A DNA stretch of 64,000 bases from Subtercola endophyticus. Lineage in GTDB: Bacteria; Actinomycetota; Actinomycetes; Actinomycetales; Microbacteriaceae. This document shows, piece after piece, positions 57,673 to 64,000 of the stretch. The stretch spans positions 682,001 to 746,000 of the forward strand of contig NZ_CP087997.1 in the NCBI RefSeq assembly GCF_021044565.1. The letters run 5' to 3'. How positions within the stretch are numbered: the first letter of the stretch is position 1; each line of letters begins with the position of its first letter. The notes beneath the pieces were generated by a model, which was not told the origin of the DNA, did not search any database, and worked only from the letters and a program-made list of their open reading frames with translations. Made by a program: the position numbers and the translations under genes.

Positions 57673-58191
57673 ATGTCTCTTGCAGAATCCGCACCGTCGG
57701 GTGGCGCCGGCGAGGTGCGCAGCAGCGAATTCGCCGCTGCCGAGCCGGCCGTCGGCGAATCGTGGCTGGTGCGGGTAGGTAGCTGGGTTGTGGCGCTTCT
57801 GCTGGGCGTGGTGTTCGGCATGATCGGCACCGTGGTCAACCAGGCGACGATCAGCGTCTTCGGCTGGTTCACGCTGCCCATCGGGCTCGTGATGGCCATT
57901 CTGGCCAGCATCCTGCTGCTCGTGGGTCTTCGGCTGATCCTGCCGACCCGCACCCTTGCGCTGCTCGCCGCCATCGGACTCGTCGGCATCGTTGCGGCGC
58001 TCACCCTGCAGAGCCCGGGCGGGTCGGTGCTGATCCCCGCCAACGTGTACGGGTACATCTGGACCTTCGCGCCCACGATCATCTCGCTCATCGTGCTGGC
58101 CTGGCCGAACCGCCTCGCCCGCCGCACGCCCGCCGCGGGCATCCGTGCCACATCGTCGGCGGCGGCGGAGCCTGTCGTACCGAGCGAATAG
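57673..58191 (+). CDS. DUF6113-like four-helix membrane protein
   Basis: About 172 residues: a hydrophilic N-terminus, then four helices (WVVALLLGVVFGMIGTVV, LPIGLVMAILASILLLVG, LALLAAIGLVGIVAAL, and TFAPTIISLIVLAW) with SPGGSVLIPANVYGYIW before the last. This SPGGDVL-type loop recalls DUF6113 of actinobacteria, usually just upstream of fdxA and dapC, as here. Function unknown. ATG 57673, or GTG one codon earlier. Confidence 0.78.
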   Translation: MSLAESAPSGGAGEVRSSEFAAAEPAVGESWLVRVGSWVVALLLGVVFGMIGTVVNQATISVFGWFTLPIGLVMAILASILLLVGLRLILPTRTLALLAAIGLVGIVAALTLQSPGGSVLIPANVYGYIWTFAPTIISLIVLAWPNRLARRTPAAGIRATSSAAAEPVVPSE

Positions 58192-58228
58192 ACTTGACTT
58201 CGTTCTGCTTCGAAGGGATTTCACCACA

Positions 58229-58555
58229 GTGACCTATGTCATCGCTTTGCCGTGTGTCGATGTCAAAGACCGGGCGTGCATCGACGAATGCCCCGTCGAC
58301 TGCATCTACGAGGGTGAACGGTCGCTGTACATCCACCCCGACGAGTGCGTCGACTGCGGTGCCTGCGAGCCGGTGTGCCCGGTCGAGGCCATCTACTACG
58401 AAGACGACCTGCCCGAAGAGTGGGCCGACTACTACAAGGCCAACGTCGAGTTCTTCAACGACCTGGGTTCACCCGGCGGGGCGGCGAAGGTCGGCGTGAT
58501 CGCCAAAGACCACCCCGTCATCTCGGCGCTGCCGCCGCAGGGCGAGCACGTCTAG
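58229..58555 (+). CDS. fdxA: seven-iron ferredoxin
   Basis: 108 residues with one [3Fe-4S] and one [4Fe-4S] site: ACIDECPVDC (where the cluster lacks the second Cys of the usual CxxCxxC) and CVDCGACEPVCPVEA. Electron carrier; in actinobacteria it precedes dapC, as here. GTG start 58229, with GAAGGGA about 11 nt upstream. It ends 14 nt before dapC. Confidence 0.96.
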   Translation: MTYVIALPCVDVKDRACIDECPVDCIYEGERSLYIHPDECVDCGACEPVCPVEAIYYEDDLPEEWADYYKANVEFFNDLGSPGGAAKVGVIAKDHPVISALPPQGEHV

Positions 58556-58569
58556 AACCCGCACACCCC

Positions 58570-59706
58570 ATGAGCCTCGCAGCGCTTCCCGATTACCCGT
58601 GGGAGCAGATGAATCCCTTTGTGGCGCGTGCTGCCGATCATCCGGGCGGCATTGTCGACCTTTCGATCGGCTCGCCGGTCGACCCGACTCCCGCCCTGAT
58701 TCGTGAGGCGCTGGCGGCGGCGACGGATGCCCACTCCTACCCGCAGACAGCCGGAACCCCCGCACTGCGCGCCGCCATCGTCGACTGGTTCGCCCGGCGG
58801 CGGTCTGTGCCCGGTCTCAGCGAGGCGCAGGTGCTGCCCACCATCGGCTCGAAAGAGCTGGTCGCCTGGCTGCCGTTCATGCTGGGGCTCGGCGAGGGTG
58901 ACCTCGTCGTGCATCCGAAGGCCGCGTACCCCACCTACGCCATCGGTGCCACGATCGCGGGTGCTCGTTCGGTGGCAGCGGATGATCCTTCCGAGTGGCC
59001 CGAGGGCACGAAGCTCGTCTGGCTCAACTCGCCGGGCAACCCCGACGGCAGTGTGCTCGATGTGCAGCAGCTGTCGGCCGCTGTGGCACGGGCCCGTGAA
59101 CTCGGGGCGATCATCGTCGACGACGAGTGTTACGCCGAGCTCGGCTGGGACGGGCGCTGGGCCGATGAACCGGTGCCGAGCATCCTCGACCCGCGTGTCA
59201 CCGGCGGTGACACGACCAACGTGCTCGCGGCCTACTCGCTCAGCAAGCAGTCGAACCTCGCCGGGTATAGGGCGGCGTTCATCGCGGGAGACGCGGTCTT
59301 GATCGCGCAGCTGCTGAACGTGCGCAAGCAGGCGGGCATGATGCCGCCGGCGCCGGTGCAGACGGCCATGACCGTCGCCCTGAGTGACGACGCTCACGTA
59401 CAGGCTCAGAAGCAGCTCTATCGCGCGCGGCGTGCTGCCTTGAAGCCCGCGCTCGAGCAGTGCGGATTCCGCATCGATCGCAGCGAGGCCGGGCTCTATC
59501 TCTGGGCCACCGACGGGCGCGATTGCTGGCAGAACATCGCCGAACTGGCCGATCTCGGCATCGTCGCCGGGCCCGGGGTGTTCTACGGCGACCACTATCC
59601 TGATCATGTTCGTTTTTCGCTGACCGCGACCGATGAACGCATCGAAGCAGCCGTGATCCGACTGCATGAAGTATCTCGGCATCGAGATACCCGTCGAGTC
59701 GTTTAG
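58570..59706 (+). CDS. dapC: succinyldiaminopimelate transaminase
   Basis: Class I/II aminotransferase, 378 residues, which makes N-succinyl-LL-2,6-diaminopimelate from the keto form. The PLP lysine is in AYSLSKQSNLAGYR, the Asp in VDDECYAEL and the carboxylate-binding Arg in HVRFSLTA. The start ATG 58570 gives the family N-terminus (LPDYPWEQM). It is encoded after fdxA as in other actinobacteria. Works with DapD and DapE nearby. Confidence 0.95.
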   Translation: MSLAALPDYPWEQMNPFVARAADHPGGIVDLSIGSPVDPTPALIREALAAATDAHSYPQTAGTPALRAAIVDWFARRRSVPGLSEAQVLPTIGSKELVAWLPFMLGLGEGDLVVHPKAAYPTYAIGATIAGARSVAADDPSEWPEGTKLVWLNSPGNPDGSVLDVQQLSAAVARARELGAIIVDDECYAELGWDGRWADEPVPSILDPRVTGGDTTNVLAAYSLSKQSNLAGYRAAFIAGDAVLIAQLLNVRKQAGMMPPAPVQTAMTVALSDDAHVQAQKQLYRARRAALKPALEQCGFRIDRSEAGLYLWATDGRDCWQNIAELADLGIVAGPGVFYGDHYPDHVRFSLTATDERIEAAVIRLHEVSRHRDTRRVV

Positions 59707-59708
59707 GC

Positions 59709-59730
59709 TGTGACCGTAACAACGTTCACA
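59709..59730. promoter_or_regulatory. candidate operator in the gltA promoter
   Basis: TGTGACCGT-AACA-ACGTTCACA, 9-bp arms with one mismatch, directly after the dapC stop and before the likely -10 region (TAGTTA, 59737-59742) of gltA. TGTGA/TCACA resembles CRP/GlxR half-sites but the spacing is longer than their 16-bp site. Confidence 0.4.
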
Positions 59731-59759
59731 GGTTGATAGTTAATGCACAAGGAGGCGCC

Positions 59760-61055
59760 GTGGGCGACACTGATGGCCAGCAGCAAAAAGCGACGCTGAC
59801 ATTCCCCGGCGGTACCGCCGAATTCCCCATACTCGATAGCGTTGCTGGCGCCTCGTCGATCGACCTTTCGACGCTGACGAAGCAGACCGGTCTGACAACC
59901 CTCGATTACGGATTCGTCAACACGTCGGCGACGCGGTCGAGCATCACGTACATCGACGGCGACAAGGGCATTCTGCGCTACCGCGGATACCCCATCGACC
60001 AGATCGCCGAGAACTCGACCTACCTCGAGACCGCCTGGCTGCTGATCTACGGCGAGTTGCCGACGCCAGAGCAGCTCGACAAGTTCGACAACGAGATTCG
60101 GCATCACACGCTGTTGCACGAAGACCTCAAGCGCTTCTTCGACGCCCTGCCGCACAACGCGCATCCGATGTCGGTGCTCTCGGCCGGAATCTCGGCGCTG
60201 TCGACGTACTACCAAGATTCGCTCGACCCGCGTAACCCGGAACACGTCGAGATTTCGACCATCCGGTTGCTGGCGAAGTTGCCGGTGATGGCCGCGTATG
60301 CGCACAAGAAGAGCCTCGGCCAGGCGTTCTTGTACCCCGACAACTCGCTCAGCTTCATCGACAATTTCTTGCGGCTGAACTTCGGCACCATGGCCGAACC
60401 GTACGTGGCCAACCCGGTGCTGTCGAAGGCGCTCGAACGCCTGCTCATCTTGCACGAAGACCACGAGCAGAACGCTTCGACGTCGACCGTGCGGCTCGTC
60501 GGCTCGACCGAGGCCAACATGTTCGCGTCGATCTCGGCGGGTATCAACGCGCTCTACGGCCCGCTGCACGGCGGGGCGAACGAAGCTGTGCTCACCATGC
60601 TGGCGCAGATTCGCGACTCCGGCGAAGGGGTCGAGAAGTTCGTCGAGCGGGTCAAGAACAAAGAGGCCGGCGTGCGGCTGATGGGCTTCGGCCACCGGGT
60701 CTACAAGAACTACGACCCCAGGGCTGCTCTTGTCAAAGAGTCGGCCGACGAGGTGCTCGCGGCGCTCGGTGTGAAAGACGATCTGCTCGACATCGCCAAA
60801 GAGCTCGAGGCCATCGCGTTGGCTGACGACTACTTCATCTCACGCCGCCTGTACCCGAACGTGGACTTCTACACGGGCGTCATCTACAAGGCGATGGGTT
60901 TTCCGACCCGCATGTTCACCGTGCTCTTCGCCATCGGGCGTCTGCCGGGCTGGATCGCCCAGTGGCGCGAAATGCAGCTCGACCCGGCCACCAAGATCGG
61001 GCGCCCGCAGCAGCTCTACGTGGGCCCGCCGCTGCGCGACTTTCCCACGCGCTGA
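59760..61055 (+). CDS. gltA: citrate synthase
   Basis: Condenses oxaloacetate and acetyl-CoA in the TCA cycle. 431 residues, type II (hexameric, Gram-negative-like) form. The active-site motifs are GPLHGGANEAVL and MGFGHRVYKNYDPRA, with the second catalytic Asp in VDFYTGVIY. The start GTG 59760 has AAGGAGG 4 nt upstream. It sits between dapC and dapD, interrupting an otherwise dap-rich stretch. Confidence 0.97.
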   Translation: MGDTDGQQQKATLTFPGGTAEFPILDSVAGASSIDLSTLTKQTGLTTLDYGFVNTSATRSSITYIDGDKGILRYRGYPIDQIAENSTYLETAWLLIYGELPTPEQLDKFDNEIRHHTLLHEDLKRFFDALPHNAHPMSVLSAGISALSTYYQDSLDPRNPEHVEISTIRLLAKLPVMAAYAHKKSLGQAFLYPDNSLSFIDNFLRLNFGTMAEPYVANPVLSKALERLLILHEDHEQNASTSTVRLVGSTEANMFASISAGINALYGPLHGGANEAVLTMLAQIRDSGEGVEKFVERVKNKEAGVRLMGFGHRVYKNYDPRAALVKESADEVLAALGVKDDLLDIAKELEAIALADDYFISRRLYPNVDFYTGVIYKAMGFPTRMFTVLFAIGRLPGWIAQWREMQLDPATKIGRPQQLYVGPPLRDFPTR

Positions 61056-61102
61056 GCCACCGCCCCCGCTCACCCGACTGACCACCTGACTCCGCGTCTT
61101 CG

Positions 61103-61154
61103 GTTTTGCGCAGAAGCACCCGAACGAGCGTTTTCGGGTGCTTCTGCGCAAAAC
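61103..61154. repeat. 22-bp perfect inverted repeat between gltA and dapD
   Basis: The arms (61103-61124 and 61133-61154) are exact reverse complements separated by 8 nt; they start GTTTTGCGCAGAAGC. It lies between convergent genes and would form a very stable hairpin, perhaps a two-way terminator, although no T-run follows outside the stem. The rest of 61056-61195 is plain. Confidence 0.9.
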
Positions 61155-61195
61155 GGCGGGCCGGAGGCACGGGGCAGGGGGCAGGGGTCAGAGCC

Positions 61196-62167
61196 TCAGG
61201 CGTGCAGGGTGGCGTTGAGGGTGACGCCGGAGCCGGTACGAGAGAGCACTTCGACCGCGCCCGAGACGGAGTTGCGGCGAAAGAGCAGGTTCGGCACGCC
61301 CGAGAGCGCGACGGCTTTGGTGGTGGGGGTGGTTCCGTCGGCCTTCGGCGGGGCTCCCACGAGCACCACTTTGGTGCCTGCGGTCACGTAGAGGCCGGCC
61401 TCGACCACGGTGTCGTCGCCGATCGAGATTCCGACGCCCGAGTTGGCGCCGAGCAGCGCCCGCTCGCCGATAGCGACGCGCTGGGTGCCGCCGCCTGAGA
61501 GTGTTCCCATGATGGATGCTCCACCACCCACATCCGACCCGTCGCCCACCACGACACCCTGCGAGATGCGGCCCTCGACCATCGAGGTTCCGAGGGTGCC
61601 CGCGTTGAAGTTCACGAAGCCCTCGTGCATCACGGTGGTGCCTGGGGCGAGGTGGGCGCCGAGGCGCACGCGCGAGGCATCCGCGATTCGTACCCGCTCG
61701 GGGCTCACGTAGTCGAGCAGGCGCGGAAACTTGTCGATGCCGTGCGCCGAGATTCCGTGCCGCTGCAGGGTGGGGCGCAGCCGGTCGAAGTCGGCGGGTG
61801 AGACCGGGCCGGCGTTGGTGAAGACCACGATCGGCAGGTGCGCGAAGATGCCGTCGAGGTTGATGGTGTTCGGCGCCACGAGCAAGTGCGAGAGCAGGTG
61901 CAGCCGCAGGTACGCGTCGGAGGTCGTCTGCGGGGGCGTGGTGAGGTCGATCTCGACCGTGACCACTTCGGTGTGCACGTTGCGCCGAGCATCCGGCCCC
62001 TGCCCCTCTTCGAGCTCGGCGGGCACGACCCACGGCTCGGTGGCGTCGCTCAACCGGCCGAGCCGCGGGGTGGGGTACCAGGTGTCGAGCACGGTGCCGT
62101 CGCCGGCGATCGTGGCGAGGCCGTAGCCCCAGGCGAAGGTGGTGGCGGCAGGTGCGGGCGCGTTCAT
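61196..62167 (-). CDS. dapD: tetrahydrodipicolinate N-succinyltransferase
   Basis: 323 residues, actinobacterial-type DapD. It has an N-terminal domain, then a left-handed beta-helix with hexapeptide repeats (about 165-260; [19 protein letters not shown] and [23 protein letters not shown]). It transfers succinyl from succinyl-CoA in the lysine/DAP pathway. Divergent from dapE with an 80-bp gap; both have leaderless-type promoters. Confidence 0.95.
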   Translation of the reverse strand: MNAPAPAATTFAWGYGLATIAGDGTVLDTWYPTPRLGRLSDATEPWVVPAELEEGQGPDARRNVHTEVVTVEIDLTTPPQTTSDAYLRLHLLSHLLVAPNTINLDGIFAHLPIVVFTNAGPVSPADFDRLRPTLQRHGISAHGIDKFPRLLDYVSPERVRIADASRVRLGAHLAPGTTVMHEGFVNFNAGTLGTSMVEGRISQGVVVGDGSDVGGGASIMGTLSGGGTQRVAIGERALLGANSGVGISIGDDTVVEAGLYVTAGTKVVLVGAPPKADGTTPTTKAVALSGVPNLLFRRNSVSGAVEVLSRTGSGVTLNATLHA

Positions 62168-62173
62168 GCTTCC

Positions 62174-62179
62174 AGGCTA
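62174..62179 (-). promoter_or_regulatory. -10 box of a leaderless promoter
   Basis: TAGCCT lies 6 nt before the ATG of dapD. Confidence 0.45.
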
Positions 62180-62235
62180 GCGCCGTCGGCATGGATGCTC
62201 GGCGACATGTCACGCGCCGCACAGGGTGCTCTGCG

Positions 62236-62241
62236 TAAACT
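62236..62241 (+). promoter_or_regulatory. -10 box of a leaderless promoter
   Basis: TAAACT lies 6 nt before the ATG of dapE. Confidence 0.5.
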
Positions 62242-62247
62242 TGTGGC

Positions 62248-63345
62248 ATGGCTTCGACCGATATCGCTCTGCCCGTGCTCGACCTGGGGGCGTCGTCGAT
62301 CGACCTGACTCGGCAGATCTGCGACATCGAGTCCGTCTCGGGCAACGAGACCACGCTTGCCGACGCCATCGTGCGGAGCCTCGAGGGGTTTGCGCACCTG
62401 GAGATCATTCGCGACGGTGACACCGTCGTCGCCCGCACGAACCTCGGGCGTGAGCAGCGCGTGGTGATCGCCGGGCACATCGACACCGTTCCGCTCAACA
62501 ACAACCTGCCGACCCGTTTCGAGACCATCGACGGCCGCGAATACCTCTGGGGCCGCGGAACCGTCGACATGAAGGCGGGTGTCGCCGTGCAGCTGAAGCT
62601 CGCGGCCGAGCTCGCGGATCCCAGCGTCGACCTCACGTGGATGTGGTACGACCACGAAGAGGTCTCGGCCGCACTGAACGGCCTCGGCCGGCTGGCCGCG
62701 AACAGGCCCGACCTGTTCGTGGGGGACTTCGCGATTCTCGGGGAACCGAGCAACTCGCAGATCGAGGGCGGCTGCAACGGCAATCTGCGTATCGAGGTGC
62801 GTACGTTCGGCCTGCGAGCCCACTCGGCCCGGGGCTGGGTCGGCGACAACGCCGTGCACAAGCTCGCGCCCGTTCTGAACACGCTCGCAGGCTACAAGGC
62901 GCGAGAGGTCGAGGTCGACGGCCTGGTGTATCGGGAAGGCCTGAACGCCGTGGGCATCAGCGGGGGAGTCGCGGGCAACATCATTCCCGACGAGGCGATG
63001 GTGCACATCAACTATCGTTTTGCGCCCAACCGCTCGGGCGACGAGGCCATCGCGCACATGCACGAGCTGTTCGGCGAGTACGACATCACCGTGGTCGACC
63101 TGGCCGAGGGCGCGAGGCCCGGACTCGACGCGCCTCTCGCGCAGCAGTTTCTGGCTGCGGTGGGCGGCGAGGCGAAGCCCAAGTACGGCTGGACCGACGT
63201 CGCCCGCTTCTCGGCACTCGGCATGCCTGCGGTGAACTTCGGCCCGGGCGATCCCCTGAAGGCGCACGCCGACGACGAGCGCGTGCTGACCAGCCAGATC
63301 ACCGACTGCGAAGACGCCCTACGGGTCTGGCTGACGCGTGACTGA
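62248..63345 (+). CDS. dapE: succinyl-diaminopimelate desuccinylase
   Basis: M20 metallopeptidase, 365 residues, which removes succinate from N-succinyl-LL-DAP. Metal ligands: His in VIAGHIDTVP, Asp in WGRGTVDMKAG, the catalytic Glu pair in WYDHEEVSA, and later Glu and His in ILGEPSN and FGPGDPLKAHADDE. The dimerisation domain follows GGCNGNLRIEV. It completes the dapC/D/E set in this region. Confidence 0.96.
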   Translation: MASTDIALPVLDLGASSIDLTRQICDIESVSGNETTLADAIVRSLEGFAHLEIIRDGDTVVARTNLGREQRVVIAGHIDTVPLNNNLPTRFETIDGREYLWGRGTVDMKAGVAVQLKLAAELADPSVDLTWMWYDHEEVSAALNGLGRLAANRPDLFVGDFAILGEPSNSQIEGGCNGNLRIEVRTFGLRAHSARGWVGDNAVHKLAPVLNTLAGYKAREVEVDGLVYREGLNAVGISGGVAGNIIPDEAMVHINYRFAPNRSGDEAIAHMHELFGEYDITVVDLAEGARPGLDAPLAQQFLAAVGGEAKPKYGWTDVARFSALGMPAVNFGPGDPLKAHADDERVLTSQITDCEDALRVWLTRD

Positions 63346-63372
63346 GGCGACACAGCCCAGAGGCGTTCGACG

Positions 63373-64000
63373 ATGACGTACGCGGTCGACGACCGGCATT
63401 CCGACGACCCTGACTCCGACGGCCCGAACTCCGACGACCCGACCACCGAGGGCAGGAATGCGGGGGCGGTGGTGACAGCAGAGGCTGAGCCGGGCATCCG
63501 GAGCCGCTTTCTGCCGCGCTGGTGGTACTCGCGCTGGTGGCTGAGCGTCATTATCATCTTCGCGGGCGCGCGAGTGATCACGACGACGATGCTGCTGGTG
63601 CTCGCGAGTGTGCAGGGCAAGAATCCGTGGACGGGAGCCCAGCCCTCGTACTGGGATTACGCGTCGATCTGGGACGGCACCTGGTACAAGATCATCGCGT
63701 ATTGGGGCTACCCGAGTCAGCTGCCGCTGCAGACGAACGGGCACATCGCTCAGAACGCGTGGGCGTTTTTGCCCGGGTATCCGTTTCTGGTTCGCGGGCT
63801 GAGCGAGATCACGACGGCGCCGTGGGAGTACGTCTCCGTCATCGTGTCGCTCGCCTTCGGTCTCGGCGCAGCGCTGGTGTTCTACAAGCTGATGCGCATC
63901 GCGCTGCCCGCCGGAACCTCGATGTTCGCGGTGGTGCTGTTCTGCATCGGCCCGGTATCGCCCATGTTCCAGGTGGCGTATGCCGAGTCGATGTTCATCT
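63373..64000 (+). CDS. PIG-V-like mannosyltransferase family membrane protein, 3' end outside the window
   Basis: The first 209 residues are visible. An acidic, low-complexity cytoplasmic N-terminus (DDPDSDGPNSDDP) is followed by a transmembrane helix (LSVIIIFAGARVITTTMLLVL), an extracytoplasmic loop with WDGTWYKIIAYWGYP, FLPGYPFLVRGL, and further helices. WD(G/S)xWY and FFPxYP blocks mark the GT-C PIG-V-like mannosyltransferases. In actinobacteria these mannosylate lipids or proteins using polyprenyl phosphomannose. The gene runs off the window edge; it starts 27 nt after dapE. Confidence 0.8.
   Translation, partial: MTYAVDDRHSDDPDSDGPNSDDPTTEGRNAGAVVTAEAEPGIRSRFLPRWWYSRWWLSVIIIFAGARVITTTMLLVLASVQGKNPWTGAQPSYWDYASIWDGTWYKIIAYWGYPSQLPLQTNGHIAQNAWAFLPGYPFLVRGLSEITTAPWEYVSVIVSLAFGLGAALVFYKLMRIALPAGTSMFAVVLFCIGPVSPMFQVAYAESMFI

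Overview
The window is GC-rich, gene-dense actinobacterial chromosome, most like the family Microbacteriaceae. The clues are a mycothiol-conjugate amidase (mca), the succinylase route to diaminopimelate (dapC, dapD, dapE), actinobacteria-restricted families (DUF4307, DUF4245, DUF6113-like), a PIN-PhoH protein, and many genes whose start codon lies 6-8 nt after a TANNNT -10 box with no Shine-Dalgarno (leaderless genes). There is no transposase, integrase, phage module or CRISPR array. I saw no rRNA or tRNA gene.

Layout. 1-5 kb: an edge-truncated DUF559 nuclease-like gene, a YcaQ-type winged-helix protein, an AI-2E-family exporter and threonine ammonia-lyase. 5-28 kb: a long housekeeping block (greA, DUF4307, mca, PfpI-like, hemolysin III, cis-prenyltransferase, phoH, prepilin peptidase, fumC, carbonic anhydrase, DUF4245, xseB, xseA, ispH, an ABC exporter, fbaA, glpX, rmuC, mmsA, ychF). 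Much of its content matches the Mycobacterium tuberculosis Rv1080c-Rv1112 neighbourhood. 28-34 kb: small unknown proteins, an ABC-F ATPase, a VapBC toxin-antitoxin pair, and a BBE-type FAD oxidoreductase flanked by two paralogous 63-residue Cys/His proteins. 34-40 kb: a CopC-domain protein, a tandem glycine riboswitch and the gcvT-gcvH-gcvP operon it should control, and a pentapeptide-repeat surface protein. 40-49 kb: a CPBP protease, an oligopeptide ABC importer (binding lipoprotein, two permeases, double ATPase) and typA. 49-58 kb: a lipoprotein, a family A DNA polymerase with repeat expansions, and efeU-efeO-efeB behind two IdeR/DtxR-like boxes, with a stand-alone EfeM-like lipoprotein facing it. 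58-64 kb: fdxA-dapC-gltA, dapD, dapE and the start of a PIG-V-like mannosyltransferase.

How the genes work together. Central carbon: fbaA, glpX, fumC, gltA and mmsA. One-carbon and glycine: the cleavage system under glycine control. Lysine and cell wall: dapC/D/E and the prenyl carrier synthase. Iron: efeUOB plus EfeM. Redox: mca and fdxA.

The most unusual non-coding content is a dispersed two-hairpin element (two tandem copies before ychF, a third after efeB) whose stems show paired substitutions, a multi-hairpin leader before phoH, a 13-bp tandem repeat before greA, and a 22-bp perfect inverted repeat between gltA and dapD. Starts were chosen from Shine-Dalgarno sequences, leaderless -10 boxes and family N-termini. 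All calls come from reading the sequence; no database search was run.
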